A stretch of 64,000 nt of DNA from Acidobacteriota bacterium (GTDB lineage Bacteria; Acidobacteriota; Blastocatellia; Pyrinomonadales; Pyrinomonadaceae): assembly GCA_016715115.1 (NCBI GenBank), contig JADKBM010000001.1:372001-436000 (forward strand), given 5' to 3'. The translations under genes were made by a program, and so were the position numbers. Every line of letters begins with the position of its first letter. The first letter of the stretch is position 1. The notes under the pieces were generated by a model. The model saw only the letters and a program-made list of their open reading frames with translations, searched no databases and was not told where the DNA came from. Of the stretch, positions 1-9,646 are shown one piece after another.

Positions 1-1875
1 GATCCGGGCGGCGTCGGCTTCGTTCTTCGCAGCGGCGGCTTCGACCGACGGTGCGAGTTTGTTGAGTTCCTTCGCCGTCTTCTTGTTCAGCTTTGAGATC
101 TCGGCGTCCCGTATCGCTTTGCGGACCGCCGCGATCCGCTCGGACGGAAGCGCCCGCGAACGCTCCAACTGATCGACATACGCCTTGGCAACGACCAGCC
201 GCCGCGGCCAAACGGTTCGTTCCTGTGACTGAACGTTCAGTTCGGCGACGCGAACCGTTTTCGCGGCGTCGATCTCGTTTTGCGTCAGATTGGCTGTCGG
301 CGTGAGTTCGAAAACATCAAGCCCGCGTTCGATCTCAGAGCCGTAAATATGGCCGTTGTACCAGTAAGCAGACCAGAATCCCGCCAGGATCAGCATTTTG
401 GGATCGATCGCGCCGCGGTCGAAATATCCGATCTCGACCGGACTTGCCGGATCCGTGAAATCCATCAGCGAAATGCCGCCCTGATACCACGCCTGAACTT
501 TGATGTCGCGGCCCGGAACCGGGATCAGCGAACCGTTATGCGCGACGCAGTTCTCGGTGTCGCCCTGCGCTGCCGGCAATTTGTAGTAGTTCTTGAAATC
601 AAGCTTGCCGTCCTTGAGGCCGAAGATCGCGTTTGCCCCCCAAACGTTCGGGTCGGTGGCACGGCAGCGCGCGCCCATTCCGCCGCCCCATTCATCGGTG
701 AAGACAACCTTTTTGCCGTCGTTCGAGAACGAGGCCGAATGCCAATAGGCGTAATTCTTGTCGTTGACGGCGTCGATCCGCTTCGGATTCGCCGGATCGC
801 GTATGTCGAGCAGGATTCCGTTGCCCGAACAAGCGCCGGCGGCAAGTCCGATCTCCGGGTAGACCGTGATGTCGTGGCACTGGTCGGTCTCGACCGGACG
901 GGTCGCGCCGTTGTTGGCGTGCGAGCCGCCGTCGGTCAGAGCGTTGATCTTGGTGTCGTCGGCGAAGACGCGCGGGCTGGACACGACCTTCGCGTTCTGC
1001 GGCGCCGCGACCGGGACCTTGATCACCTCGATCCGGAAATACGCGGTATTCGGATCCTTGTCGGGCGGCCCGTCCGAACATCCGGCCAGTTCTTCGCTTT
1101 GACGGACGAACGAGGTTCCCGATACATAAACGTAAACGTTTTCCTTGTCCTTCGGATCGACGACAAGCGTGTGCGTGTGCGAGCCGCGACACGTTTGAAC
1201 TGCGCCGACCTGTTTCGGATTGCGGATGTCGGCGATGTCAAAGATGCGGACGCCGCGAAAGCGGTCCTTGTTCGCCGCCGGAATCTCGGGGTTCTGGCCG
1301 GCCTCGGGCGGCACCGGCGCAAAACCGTCAACGCCGCAATCGAGCCGTCCGTTGGGCATTTCGACCGACATAAACAAAAGATTGCCGAAAACCGAAACAT
1401 CGCCCTGGCCACCGGGGCAAAGCAGCGATGTCAGAAGTTTCGCCTTCGACGGGTCGCCGATGTCATAGATGTTGATGCCGTAAAAGTTGCCGAGAAAGAG
1501 TCGATTGCCCTGAAACGCGATGTCCGAATTGGCGAACGCGAGCCCGGCGTACGAGAGCCGAAACGGTTTCGGGATCATCGCCGGATCCGGAATGCCGAGT
1601 TGGGAAAGCGTCGATTTGACCCGCGGCGAGTCGGGATCGTCGGTCGCGAGCTGAAAAGCGTCGGGCTTTTTCATCAGTTGGACGTGTTTGATCCCCAACG
1701 CGGTCTCGCCCGCGTCGTAAACGCCCGGCGTGAGCTTCGACCGGGGATCATCGACGTTCGCGCCCTTCATCCCGACCGGGAGTTTCGGTGCCGGTTCGAC
1801 GTTCTGGGCCAACGAGGCAACCGCGAACGCGGCGACCAACAATATCGCAAAAAGTACCAGTTTGATTCGGTTCAT
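1..1875 (-). CDS. LVIVD-repeat secreted protein (3' truncated by window)
   Basis: The frame is open from an ATG at 1875 to the window edge (625 codons), so the C-terminus lies outside. Residues 1-23 form a signal peptide (MNRIKLVLFAILLVAAF, cleaved near SLAQ). The body holds LVIVD-type beta-propeller repeats such as GVRIFDIADIRNPKQVG and GISLMDFTDPASPVEIGYF, a family of extracellular proteins without a known reaction. His/Cys-containing blocks (CRGSHTHT, CHDITVYPE, CVAHNGS) recur and could bind metal. It lies 11 bp downstream of the DUF305 gene on the same strand, so the two are probably co-transcribed. Family assignment is good; function is unknown. Confidence 0.85.
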   Translation of the reverse strand, partial: MNRIKLVLFAILLVAAFAVASLAQNVEPAPKLPVGMKGANVDDPRSKLTPGVYDAGETALGIKHVQLMKKPDAFQLATDDPDSPRVKSTLSQLGIPDPAMIPKPFRLSYAGLAFANSDIAFQGNRLFLGNFYGINIYDIGDPSKAKLLTSLLCPGGQGDVSVFGNLLFMSVEMPNGRLDCGVDGFAPVPPEAGQNPEIPAANKDRFRGVRIFDIADIRNPKQVGAVQTCRGSHTHTLVVDPKDKENVYVYVSGTSFVRQSEELAGCSDGPPDKDPNTAYFRIEVIKVPVAAPQNAKVVSSPRVFADDTKINALTDGGSHANNGATRPVETDQCHDITVYPEIGLAAGACSGNGILLDIRDPANPKRIDAVNDKNYAYWHSASFSNDGKKVVFTDEWGGGMGARCRATDPNVWGANAIFGLKDGKLDFKNYYKLPAAQGDTENCVAHNGSLIPVPGRDIKVQAWYQGGISLMDFTDPASPVEIGYFDRGAIDPKMLILAGFWSAYWYNGHIYGSEIERGLDVFELTPTANLTQNEIDAAKTVRVAELNVQSQERTVWPRRLVVAKAYVDQLERSRALPSERIAAVRKAIRDAEISKLNKKTAKELNKLAPSVEAAAAKNEADAARI

Positions 1876-1886
1876 CGTGTTGATTT

Positions 1887-2642
1887 CTACGGTTTTTCAC
1901 CAAGCAAGGTTTGCATTATTTTGATTTCGGCGCGTTGGCCGGTATCGACATCGCTCGTGAAGTTGAAGAGTTCGGCGTCCTGGCCGGCACCGGCTGTATC
2001 GAACAGGTCTTTGACCATCACCAGGGCTCCCTCGTGATGCTGGATCATACCACTGAGAAATAGCCGGTCGAATTCCCTGCCTTTCGCGTTTCGGAGCGCT
2101 TCCAACTGTTCCGCCGTCAGCATTCCAGGCATCGAGTGCTCCATTTTGGGTTCTTCGGTCTTGCCCCCCGAGTGATGCGAATGGCCGCCGGTTGGTTTAG
2201 ATTCCGGCATTTCCGTCGTTTGGCCTCGAGCCTCAAGCCACCGCTTCATAAAGTTGATCTCGTCGCTTTGCGACTGGCTGATACGCGCTCCAAGCAGACG
2301 AATCTCCTTGTTGTCGGTCCGCTCGGCGATGAGCGCCGTCATTTCGACGGCCTGGGCGTGATGCATGATCATCCCGCGCATAAATTCGAGGTCCTTCGGA
2401 GAGATCGGCGGCAGTTTGGCCCGCGTCGATGGCGGCAAGATCTTGCTCGGCTGTCCCGGCGTTCCCGGCTGAACAATGACCGGCTTATCCGTCGAAACGA
2501 CTTCCTGGCCGAACGCGGTTTGCAGAGACATAAGAAGAGCGACGACCGCGGCCAGGAACAGAGTCCGCAAAACCGCCTGACGCCCGGCGCGCGAGCGATT
2601 TTCCCCGAACCCGGAAAACCCCGGCATTAAGTGATTCATCAT
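1887..2642 (-). CDS. DUF305 domain exported protein
   Basis: 251 residues. An N-terminal hydrophobic segment (about residues 27-45, ending AFGQ) is a signal peptide or anchor. The DUF305 region (about 80-251) carries the hallmark repeated pair, GMIMHHAQAVEM and GMIQHHEGALVM. These are ferritin-like four-helix motifs with paired histidines and methionines thought to bind copper or other metals. A His/Met-rich linker (GGHSHHSGG, MEHSMPGM) separates the two halves. It is the first gene of a two-gene unit with the LVIVD protein. The usual inference is periplasmic metal handling; there is no direct evidence here. Confidence 0.88.
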   Translation of the reverse strand: MMNHLMPGFSGFGENRSRAGRQAVLRTLFLAAVVALLMSLQTAFGQEVVSTDKPVIVQPGTPGQPSKILPPSTRAKLPPISPKDLEFMRGMIMHHAQAVEMTALIAERTDNKEIRLLGARISQSQSDEINFMKRWLEARGQTTEMPESKPTGGHSHHSGGKTEEPKMEHSMPGMLTAEQLEALRNAKGREFDRLFLSGMIQHHEGALVMVKDLFDTAGAGQDAELFNFTSDVDTGQRAEIKIMQTLLGEKP

Positions 2643-2975
2643 TGAGTACTCAATTTACCACAAACCGTGAGGCGTTCGGTAGCAATACCTTGGCACCGCT
2701 CTTGCACCCGGAGTTAGTTTGAACGAGATCCGGCAACACAAACGGATATTTCGGAATTGCGCTTCCAAGATCGGCTGATGAGCGCCGAACGCGTCGTCGC
2801 AAATGCTTTCGGCGCGCCGAGTCGCACGATTCACCCAGGAAACGAAGCACTCGCGTCGCATCTTACGCCGCGCGCCCGGATCCTGTTTGACTGGCCGGAC
2901 GGTCGGCGTTACGATACGCGGTAGGTACGGATCACGGCGCGGATGCCGGAAAATTCGGTGTTTGGAGGCAAACGG
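2643..2975. other. intergenic region with promoter for DUF362 gene
   Basis: A 333-bp divergent spacer between the DUF305 and DUF362 genes. Apart from the sigma70-like promoter listed separately I see no gene. A long minus-strand ORF that crosses it runs antisense through the DUF362 gene and is not credible. Confidence 0.6.
2887..2915 (+). promoter_or_regulatory. sigma70-type promoter
   Basis: TTGACT at 2887-2892 and TACGAT at 2910-2915 with 17-bp spacing, about 55 bp before the DUF362 start. The sequence shows it directly; activity is inferred. Confidence 0.5.
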
Positions 2976-3980
2976 ATGAATCGAAGATCGTTCCTTGAAA
3001 AGCTGGCCGGAACGGGCGGCGCGTTGCTGCTTTCGCCGCTGTCCTCGGCGTGCCAGACGAAGGTTCCGGCGCCTTTGGGCGCAAAAACCAGGATTGCGTT
3101 CGTGAAAACCACGGACCGGGCCGCGGGTGTCAAAAAAGCGATCGGATTGCTCAATTCCGACGGTTTCCGGGACAAAAGCCTGTTTATCAAACCGAATTAC
3201 AACAGCGCCGACATCACTCCCGGCTCGACCCACGCCGATACTCTTGTCGCGCTCATCGAGGAACTCCGGAAAGCCGGAGCGAAGGAGTTCACGGTCGGCG
3301 ACCGGAGCGGGATGGGCAAGACGCGGGAGGTTATGGAGGCGACCGAGGCGTTCCGCATCGCGAAGGACCTCCGCACGAAAACTCTCGTTTTCGACGAACT
3401 CGCCGATAGCGACTGGGAGCTTTTCAAATCGGACTCGATGAAGTGGCCGCGCGGCTTCTTGCTCCCGAAACCGGTGCTGCGCGCGGACGCGATCGTTCAG
3501 ACCTGCTGCCTCAAAACTCACCGCTTCGGCGGACATTTCACGCTTTCGCTCAAGAACTCGGTCGGGTTCGCCGCCCGCCGGATCCAGGGAGACCCATACG
3601 ATTTTATGCGCGAGCTCCACAGTTCGTCGGACCAACGCCGGATGATCGCCGAGATAAACACGGCCTATAAACCGGCACTGGTCGTCCTCGACGGTGTCGA
3701 GGCCTTTACGACGGGCGGGCCGGACAAGGGAAACGTCGCCAAATCGGAGGTCATCATCGCCGGCACCGACCGCGTTGCGATCGATGCCGTCGGGGTCGCG
3801 ATCCTGCGGCATTTCGGCACGACTCCGGAGGTTTCGAAAGGAAGGATCTTCGAGCAGGAACAGATCGCCCGCGCCGTCGAACTCGGCCTCGGCATCGCCT
3901 CGCCCGAACAGATCGAGTTCGTCACGCCCGACGACGCCAGCAAAGAATACGCAGCACTGATCAGCAAACAGTTTGCATAA
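2976..3980 (+). CDS. DUF362 protein with Tat/lipoprotein signal
   Basis: 334 residues from the ATG at 2976. I chose this over the upstream in-frame ATG at 2943 because GGAGG lies 8 nt before it and it starts directly with a twin-arginine signal (MNRRSFLEKLAG). The signal ends in a lipobox-like LSSAC, so the mature protein may be a Tat-exported lipoprotein. The remainder matches the DUF362 family, including FIKPNYNSAD, VGDRSGMG, CCLKTHRFGGHFTLSLKN and AIDAVGVAILR. Many DUF362 members are fused to 4Fe-4S ferredoxin domains; this one is not. The reaction is unknown. Confidence 0.85.
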   Translation: MNRRSFLEKLAGTGGALLLSPLSSACQTKVPAPLGAKTRIAFVKTTDRAAGVKKAIGLLNSDGFRDKSLFIKPNYNSADITPGSTHADTLVALIEELRKAGAKEFTVGDRSGMGKTREVMEATEAFRIAKDLRTKTLVFDELADSDWELFKSDSMKWPRGFLLPKPVLRADAIVQTCCLKTHRFGGHFTLSLKNSVGFAARRIQGDPYDFMRELHSSSDQRRMIAEINTAYKPALVVLDGVEAFTTGGPDKGNVAKSEVIIAGTDRVAIDAVGVAILRHFGTTPEVSKGRIFEQEQIARAVELGLGIASPEQIEFVTPDDASKEYAALISKQFA

Positions 3981-4065
3981 GAAGACCGGATTAAGTTTTA
4001 GGGACGTCCGAAAGGAATTTCCTTTCCCCGCCAAACATGCGAAAAACGGGAAAATCAGTATGATC

Positions 4066-4274
4066 CCGAATTACGCAATGGAAAGTTTGCCCGCGAATTT
4101 CCGCGAATCGGCGCGAATAGAATTTTGTCCGAACGCGTCCGAACAAACCGCTTTTCGAAGCTTTGTGTCCCAATTTCATAAAAACGGAGTCTTTCGGCGC
4201 GCTCTTAAACCGGATTTCCATTCGCGCCGATTGGCGAGGATTCGCGGGCAAAATCCGCTAATGCGTAATCTGGG
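4066..4274. repeat. ~210-bp imperfect palindrome
   Basis: The left arm (about 4066-4132) reads TTACGC..GCCCGCGAATTTCCGCGAATCGGCGCGAAT. The right arm (4212-4274) is its imperfect reverse complement (ATTCGCGCCGATTGG..GCGTAA). The central ~80 bp are also weakly self-complementary, so both strands translate to similar peptides. The block occupies most of the 469-bp gap 3981-4449. Related short motifs (AATGCGTAGTTTGGGTT at about 4319, AATGGGTAATCTGG at about 4430) follow. It looks like a non-autonomous inverted-repeat element or a strong convergent-transcription hairpin. There is no gene here. Confidence 0.65.
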
Positions 4275-4449
4275 ATGATTTCATCTTGTTTTTCGCGTAT
4301 TTCGCGGGAAGCTCCTTCAAATGCGTAGTTTGGGTTCAACTTTGTCGAACTCGCAGCCAAACTCCGGCTAAGAGATTTAGCTTATCCATGTTTCGTCGGC
4401 ACGCCGTGCGCCCGCCGATTGGACAGCTAATGGGTAATCTGGTTTTACT

Positions 4450-5595
4450 TCACCAGCCGCCGCGGATTTCCCACCGTCCGACGACCCGCCCTCCGTCCAA
4501 AAGGTTGTAATGATTGTGCTGCGCGGCCGTCAGACACGAGTGATTGGCCAGAACGCGAACCCGCGAACCGACACGGAACCGCTCGAAAAGCGCCGCATCG
4601 GCGACTTGGAAGACGCCGTGTTCCTGCGATAGCGATTCGACACGCAACCCGAGTTCGTTGCCGACTCCGTCCAGGATCCGGCCGTAGCCGCAGGCATCGT
4701 CGAATTCGGCCGGGCCGCGGTCTTTGCTGAGCGCGATCGCCCCGGCGTCGACGACGATCTTTCGCCGGGCCGGGTCACGGTGGGTGACGGCCGTCAGGAC
4801 AGTCAGCGCGCAGTCGTCGAAGGCACAACTTCCGAGCGTCGCCTGAAAAGCGTCGAAGAAGATGTAGTTTCCCGGGCGGACTTCGTCGATGCCGCGGAGA
4901 TGATCCGCCTGATTGATCGTCGGCGTCGATCCGATGCTGACGCACGGAACGGGTATCCCGCCGGCCCGGAGACGATCGGCGAGTTGGACCATCGAATCGC
5001 GTTCTTCGGCCGCGATGCGCCGGATCTCGGCGACCGACCGCGCGTGGTAAGAATGGCCGGCGTGTGTCAGGATGCCTGCGAAATCGAGATTGGCGGAGCG
5101 CGCGATCGCGGCCGGGATCGAGACCGCCTCGGCCGACTTCGGTTCGACTCCGCACCGGTGGTAGCCGCAGTCGATCTTGACAAAAACCGGGAACCGAAGG
5201 CCGGCGGAACCCGCCGCCGCGTCGAGCGCCGCGACCGTGTCCACGTCGTCGGTCAGCAGATTGAGTCTGATCCCGTTTCGCGCAATCGCGATCGCGTCGG
5301 CGAACTTGCCCGGTTCGATCGGCACCGCATAGGTAAAATCGCGAAATCCTTGGTCGGACATTGCGCGGACCTCGGCGAGCGTCGAGGCCGTCAGCGCCGG
5401 CTCGCGCCCCTCGGTCTGCAGCCGCGCGATTTCGGCGGATTTGTGCGTTTTGATGTGCGGCCGAAGCCGGACGCCGTGGCGGTCGGCGATTCCGGCGATG
5501 CGCACAGCATTGCGCCGCACGCGATCCACGTCGAGGATCAGCGACGGCGTTCTCAGTTCCGGAAAGACCGCTTGGGTGAATTCTTCATTTGACAT
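4450..5595 (-). CDS. D-threonine aldolase-like PLP enzyme (DSD1/alanine racemase N-domain)
   Basis: 381 residues. The N-terminal alanine-racemase-type TIM barrel starts at about residue 15 (LRTPSLILDVDRVRRNA). It contains RPHIKTHK at 45-52, whose first Lys is the expected Schiff-base lysine for pyridoxal phosphate. The C-terminal D-serine-dehydratase-like domain ends with NHSCLTAAQHNHYNLLDGG, carrying the His/Cys metal ligands typical of D-threonine aldolase and metal-dependent D-serine dehydratase. The length is normal. Substrate (D-Thr, D-Ser or a related 3-hydroxy amino acid) cannot be told from sequence. It is single-standing, 124 bp from the TonB gene on the same strand. Confidence 0.85.
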   Translation of the reverse strand: MSNEEFTQAVFPELRTPSLILDVDRVRRNAVRIAGIADRHGVRLRPHIKTHKSAEIARLQTEGREPALTASTLAEVRAMSDQGFRDFTYAVPIEPGKFADAIAIARNGIRLNLLTDDVDTVAALDAAAGSAGLRFPVFVKIDCGYHRCGVEPKSAEAVSIPAAIARSANLDFAGILTHAGHSYHARSVAEIRRIAAEERDSMVQLADRLRAGGIPVPCVSIGSTPTINQADHLRGIDEVRPGNYIFFDAFQATLGSCAFDDCALTVLTAVTHRDPARRKIVVDAGAIALSKDRGPAEFDDACGYGRILDGVGNELGLRVESLSQEHGVFQVADAALFERFRVGSRVRVLANHSCLTAAQHNHYNLLDGGRVVGRWEIRGGW

Positions 5596-5719
5596 AGGAA
5601 TCGGTCGGATTGCCTCCGTTTTGCCGGAAAAAGCAAAATCTCGCTTTCATCTTACACGCCTGACCGGAGACGGTCGACGAGAGCTGCCATCGCCTCGAGA
5701 AATTCGCCAAGATTCGGGT

Positions 5720-8002
5720 TCAGTCCTTTCCGAGGCGGATGCGAAATCCGGCGCGGAAGATGACCGGCGGTCCGACGGTCGGCGTCGGGGTGCGGCCCGT
5801 CGGATAGCGGTTTCCGGTCAGGTTCTCGGCCGCGACGAAGATCTCCGCGCGGCGGCCGACGGGGCGCGACACAAAAGCATCGAGCGTCAGGTAGCCGCCG
5901 AGCGACAACTGGTTGAGATCGTCGTCGAACTGGCGGCCGGTCGCGCGAAACTGGACGACGGCGGTCAAACGGGCGGCATCGGCGTATTTCAACTGAAGAG
6001 TTCCCTGATGACGGGCAACCTGCGGAATCCTCTTTCCGATCAGTTCGGGAGCCGTCTCGAACTCGGCCACAACGGCGTCGGCGAACAGATAGCCGCCGCT
6101 GACCGTGAAGCGCCGCATCGGTCGAACTTCGAATTCCGTCTCGACGCCGCGTGAACGGGTCCGTCCGGCGTTGCGCCTTTGGCGCGTGATCACGCCGCCA
6201 TTGATGGCCGTCGTGACATTGGCCACGGGGTCGGAAACTTCGGACCAAAAAAGAACTGTTCGCGCATCGAACCGGCGGACGGCGAGACCGAAACCGGCCT
6301 CGGCGCCGCTTAATCTCTCTGACTCGAGGCGTTCGTTGGCGAGCGTCACGACGTTGCCGACCCGGAACCCGCGGTAGAGTTCATTGAGCGTCGGCGAACG
6401 GAACGCTCCGTAAACCGAACCGAATACCGAAACGGCCGCTACCGGCCGGAAACTGACCGAAAAATGCGGGCTCAGACGTTTCTCCGACCGATCGGGAAAT
6501 CGCGAAACCGATGTCGGCGCGCCCGTCAGCGGTCCCGTTTCGGAAAACCCGCCCGAAGCGTCGCGCAGATCAAGTCGGATCTTGCCGGTCACGGTCAGCC
6601 GGTCGGTCACGCGGAAGATGTCCTGGGCGAAAATACCGGTGACGGTTTCGCGGCCGCCGGCCGACACCCGTGCCGTCGCGGCGTTCTGCGAAAGGACCGT
6701 CTCATCGCTCGACCCCGAAACGCGCCGCGTTTCGATTCCGGCGAGCAGGAATTGCTTTGAGCCGAAGCCGCGCGACCAGATCGCGGAAAGACCGAATTCG
6801 GTCGACGGAACGAACTGTATCCGGGTCATCGTTTCGGTTGCGCGGCTGGCCGAAACGGCCGAGAACAGCTGGTCATAGCCCTGCGAACCGCCGAAGACTC
6901 GCAACGCGATCGAACCCCCGGCCACGGTTTCGATGTCGAGGCCGCCCGAGAACCGGCGTGAGAACGTCCGGTTCGTCTGAAGCCGCGTCCCGTTGGCCCG
7001 CGCTTCGCCGAAGACAGTCGCTCCGGCAAACGCCCGGACGCGCCGGCCGAAACGCTTTTCGACGCGCAGGTCAAGGTTCGCATATCGCGATCCGGCGCGC
7101 GCATCGGCAGTGCCACGCAGATCCGGAGTGACGACGAAATATCCGTCCGAACGCAACGCATCGACAGCCGCCGTTATCCCGAAACCGCCGACTGATCTTC
7201 CGGCGAAAAGCGACAGTTCGCCGGTTTCAAGGTTGCCGCCCGAGGCCGTCAACGAGAATCCGTCGCGCCGCCGCGAACGGATCGAGACGAGGCCGCCGAG
7301 CGCCCCGCTGCCGTATGCCGCCGATGTTCCTCCGCGGACGACCTCGACGAGTTCGACCGCTTCGCGCGGGATCCGGCTCCAGTAAACCCATCCGCCAAAC
7401 GCATCGGTTTGCGGGATTCCGTCGAGCAGCACCGCGGCCCGGCTCGCGCCGCTGGCGCCGACACCCCGGAGGCTGACGCCCTGCGCGGTCGGGTTGGCGG
7501 CGCGGCTGCCGGTCCGCCGAAACAGCTGAAAACCGGGAATCTGCCGGAGCGCGTCGTCGATGCCGAGCGCCGGAGTCGAATCGAGCGTCTCTCGCGAGAG
7601 CACTGTCACGGCGGCGGCTGTCTCTCCGATCCGTGTTTCGACGCGGTCGGCCGAGACCGTGATCTGCTCAGAGATCGAAGCCGGAGCCAGAACGACGACG
7701 ATGAAATCACCGTCCGATCCCGCCTGCCAGACTCTCCGAAACGGTGCGAATCCCCGCGCTTCGACGGCGATCTCGCCGCGTCCGTCGCCGGTTGCGACCG
7801 AGAACTCCCCTTGTCCGTCGGTGACCGCATCGTCGACTACGACCGCGCCGCGCCGGAATTCGACCCGCGCCCCGGCGACCGCCGCGCCGTTCCGGTCGGT
7901 CACCGTTCCGACGACCTCGACTTCCGGTAAGGTCTGCCCGAAAACGGTCGGGACGGCCACAAAAATCGCGATAGCGGTGAGTCTTATGGCAACTAAGAGC
8001 AT
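5720..8002 (-). CDS. TonB-dependent outer-membrane receptor
   Basis: 760 residues from the ATG at 8002, which begins a clean signal peptide (MLLVAIRLTAIAIFVAVPTVFGQ). An upstream TTG at 8056 is possible but adds non-signal sequence. In order the protein has a carboxypeptidase-like regulatory beta-sandwich (about 30-110, VVGTVTDRNGAAVAGARVEF), a plug domain (about 115-230, with VTVLSRETL, DDALRQIPGF and VEVVRGGTSAAYGSGALGG) and a 22-strand barrel to the end, finishing in GFRIRLGKD. The substrate is unknown; the plug is of the BtuB/siderophore-receptor type. I looked for a cobalamin riboswitch upstream and could not establish one. No TonB/ExbBD genes are nearby. Confidence 0.9.
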   Translation of the reverse strand: MLLVAIRLTAIAIFVAVPTVFGQTLPEVEVVGTVTDRNGAAVAGARVEFRRGAVVVDDAVTDGQGEFSVATGDGRGEIAVEARGFAPFRRVWQAGSDGDFIVVVLAPASISEQITVSADRVETRIGETAAAVTVLSRETLDSTPALGIDDALRQIPGFQLFRRTGSRAANPTAQGVSLRGVGASGASRAAVLLDGIPQTDAFGGWVYWSRIPREAVELVEVVRGGTSAAYGSGALGGLVSIRSRRRDGFSLTASGGNLETGELSLFAGRSVGGFGITAAVDALRSDGYFVVTPDLRGTADARAGSRYANLDLRVEKRFGRRVRAFAGATVFGEARANGTRLQTNRTFSRRFSGGLDIETVAGGSIALRVFGGSQGYDQLFSAVSASRATETMTRIQFVPSTEFGLSAIWSRGFGSKQFLLAGIETRRVSGSSDETVLSQNAATARVSAGGRETVTGIFAQDIFRVTDRLTVTGKIRLDLRDASGGFSETGPLTGAPTSVSRFPDRSEKRLSPHFSVSFRPVAAVSVFGSVYGAFRSPTLNELYRGFRVGNVVTLANERLESERLSGAEAGFGLAVRRFDARTVLFWSEVSDPVANVTTAINGGVITRQRRNAGRTRSRGVETEFEVRPMRRFTVSGGYLFADAVVAEFETAPELIGKRIPQVARHQGTLQLKYADAARLTAVVQFRATGRQFDDDLNQLSLGGYLTLDAFVSRPVGRRAEIFVAAENLTGNRYPTGRTPTPTVGPPVIFRAGFRIRLGKD

Positions 8003-8334
8003 GTCAATGATGATTGCGAAAAACCCGCCGGCCCGCAACTCGTGGCAGCCGCTCAAGCAATCGGAGGATTATCTGATTTGACCGTGTGATCCGGCCCGGC
8101 ACGGTCGAAGTTTTGAACTATGAAGCGATGATCGCCGCGGATGAACCTGACGTTCGCGGTAAATCCCGGGCAAGCGACCGGTCCGGCCTTTGACGGCAAG
8201 GTGATGTGCCCTGCTCATTGCAAAACGGCCATCCGGCAAATTCATCGCCAAATGCCCGTAAATACTGAAGCCGGTGAATGACGCGCAGAATGGTTTCGTG
8301 CGTTGCGTCCGCGTCAAGCATCGACTACAGACGT
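8003..8334. other. intergenic region, no gene seen
   Basis: A 332-bp gap between the TonB receptor and the winged-helix regulator, both leftward. Short ORFs here have no recognisable product. GCCGGCGGGTTTTTCGC just above the receptor start could be a small hairpin. Confidence 0.5.
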
Positions 8335-9633
8335 TTAATTCTTCCTTTCCAAGAAGTTCTTGCTGATGGTGACAGTCCAAACATCAGGAATGGGTTGATT
8401 GTATGAAGTGCTTTGAGTGAATACCAATTTTGAACCGTCATAATCGCTGAATGTTGGGATATCTTTCACCTGGCCCGTCACGTTCAGAAATCCGGAAAGA
8501 CGATTTTTCCCCTTGTCGTTTATGAAATAGCTGCTTTCGATTGCGATGCTGTCTCCTTCAAAAACGGGAGTTCCGTCTTCCAGTGTGGCAGACCTGACGA
8601 TCCAAACGCCTGTTCCATTGTCACGGTTCGGCGATTTGGTGGTAAAAACCGCTCCCGTATGATCTGTGAATTTCTCAAAAACCCGCAGATGTTCGACCCA
8701 ACCGCAAGCGTCCAGATAACCTGCGTCGGGATACATATTCTTCAAGTGAATCCGGTCGCCGACCACCAGCGGATCGCCGTCGCTCTTGCCGCTTTCAGAA
8801 ACGATCTCCCAACTGCCCGAACCGTTTTCGCGGTCGGGACTTCGGTGGGTTGAAACAAACATCGTTTCGGTCGGAACCTTGCTGAATTCGGGTTTGCTCC
8901 AAACCGCGCCCCACGCATCGAGATACGAGCCGTCGTTGGGATAACGGTTTTGCAGATGGACGACCGAACCGATCTTGATCGCAGATCCATCGGATAAGTT
9001 GAGATTTCTTGCCGGCTTGCTTGTTTTCTTGCTCAGCTCATCGGTCTTGGAACCAACAAAACCGACTCCGGCAAGGAGTCCAACCGCCAATGCCAAAACA
9101 ACTATCATCGGTGTGATGAACGATTGCCAGGACCTCGAGGGCTTGGATGGAGCAGCGACGGCTTTCGTTCTCGGTTCCTTCCCGAGTATTGCTTGCGCCG
9201 CCTCATCATCAAAGGTGATCGTTTCCTCACCGCGAGTATATTGTATGGATTCTTCTTCGATGACAAGCAGGTTTCCGTCAGGCCGGACGACGTCGGCGGT
9301 GAAGCGATAGCCTACTTTGGGGACGGTTTCGATAAATGATTCGCCAAGAATACTTCTGAGCCACGAAATGTTTCTTGCAAGCGTTGATTCTTCGACAAAG
9401 GTATCCGCCCAAACCGCGTCGAGCAGTTCGCTCTTTTTCGCTACGCGTCCGGCATTTTCGACAAAATAAAAAAGCAGGTCGAATTGCTTCGGAGTAAGCT
9501 GTATGGGCTCATCTTCACGCCACAAACAAAGCTCAGCCGCGTCCAAACTAAATATACCGAATCGGTAGACTTCCTTTGGTTTTCTTGGATTGCCCATTTC
9601 CATATACGGGGAGAAGTGCCGAGATACTAACAT
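8335..9633 (-). CDS. CadC-like membrane one-component regulator with beta-trefoil-like sensor
   Basis: 432 residues. Residues ~20-110 are an OmpR/PhoB-type winged helix (YRFGIFSLDAAELCLWRE, PKQFDLLFYFVENAG, ARNISWLRSILGE, VPKVGYRF). A single transmembrane segment follows at about 170-190 (FITPMIVVLALAVGLLAGVGF). The periplasmic part has about three imperfect ~55-residue repeats, for example VHLQNRYPNDGSYLDAWG, IHLKNMYPDAGYLDACG and IAIESSYFIND. These resemble a beta-trefoil. The topology is that of CadC/ToxR regulators, with a cytoplasmic DNA-binding domain and a periplasmic sensor. Tandem 11-bp repeats lie 14 bp upstream of its start, suggesting autoregulation. The start could instead be the ATG at 9597. 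Confidence 0.82.
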   Translation of the reverse strand: MLVSRHFSPYMEMGNPRKPKEVYRFGIFSLDAAELCLWREDEPIQLTPKQFDLLFYFVENAGRVAKKSELLDAVWADTFVEESTLARNISWLRSILGESFIETVPKVGYRFTADVVRPDGNLLVIEEESIQYTRGEETITFDDEAAQAILGKEPRTKAVAAPSKPSRSWQSFITPMIVVLALAVGLLAGVGFVGSKTDELSKKTSKPARNLNLSDGSAIKIGSVVHLQNRYPNDGSYLDAWGAVWSKPEFSKVPTETMFVSTHRSPDRENGSGSWEIVSESGKSDGDPLVVGDRIHLKNMYPDAGYLDACGWVEHLRVFEKFTDHTGAVFTTKSPNRDNGTGVWIVRSATLEDGTPVFEGDSIAIESSYFINDKGKNRLSGFLNVTGQVKDIPTFSDYDGSKLVFTQSTSYNQPIPDVWTVTISKNFLERKN

Positions 9634-9646
9634 AATCCCAGGACAA

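Noticed and set aside
280..2037. 585-codon plus-strand ORF
   Set aside because: Antisense to the LVIVD gene; composition (Arg, Val, Asp rich) is that of a shadow frame in GC-rich DNA.
2655..4034. 459-codon minus-strand ORF
   Set aside because: It is antisense to the DUF362 gene, which has a signal peptide, SD and promoter; the antisense peptide is Arg/Asp-rich shadow coding.
8003..8334. Possible cobalamin riboswitch before the TonB receptor
   Set aside because: I could not find a B12 box (GCCAGGAGACC-like) or the supporting helices; GCTGCCACGAG alone is not enough.
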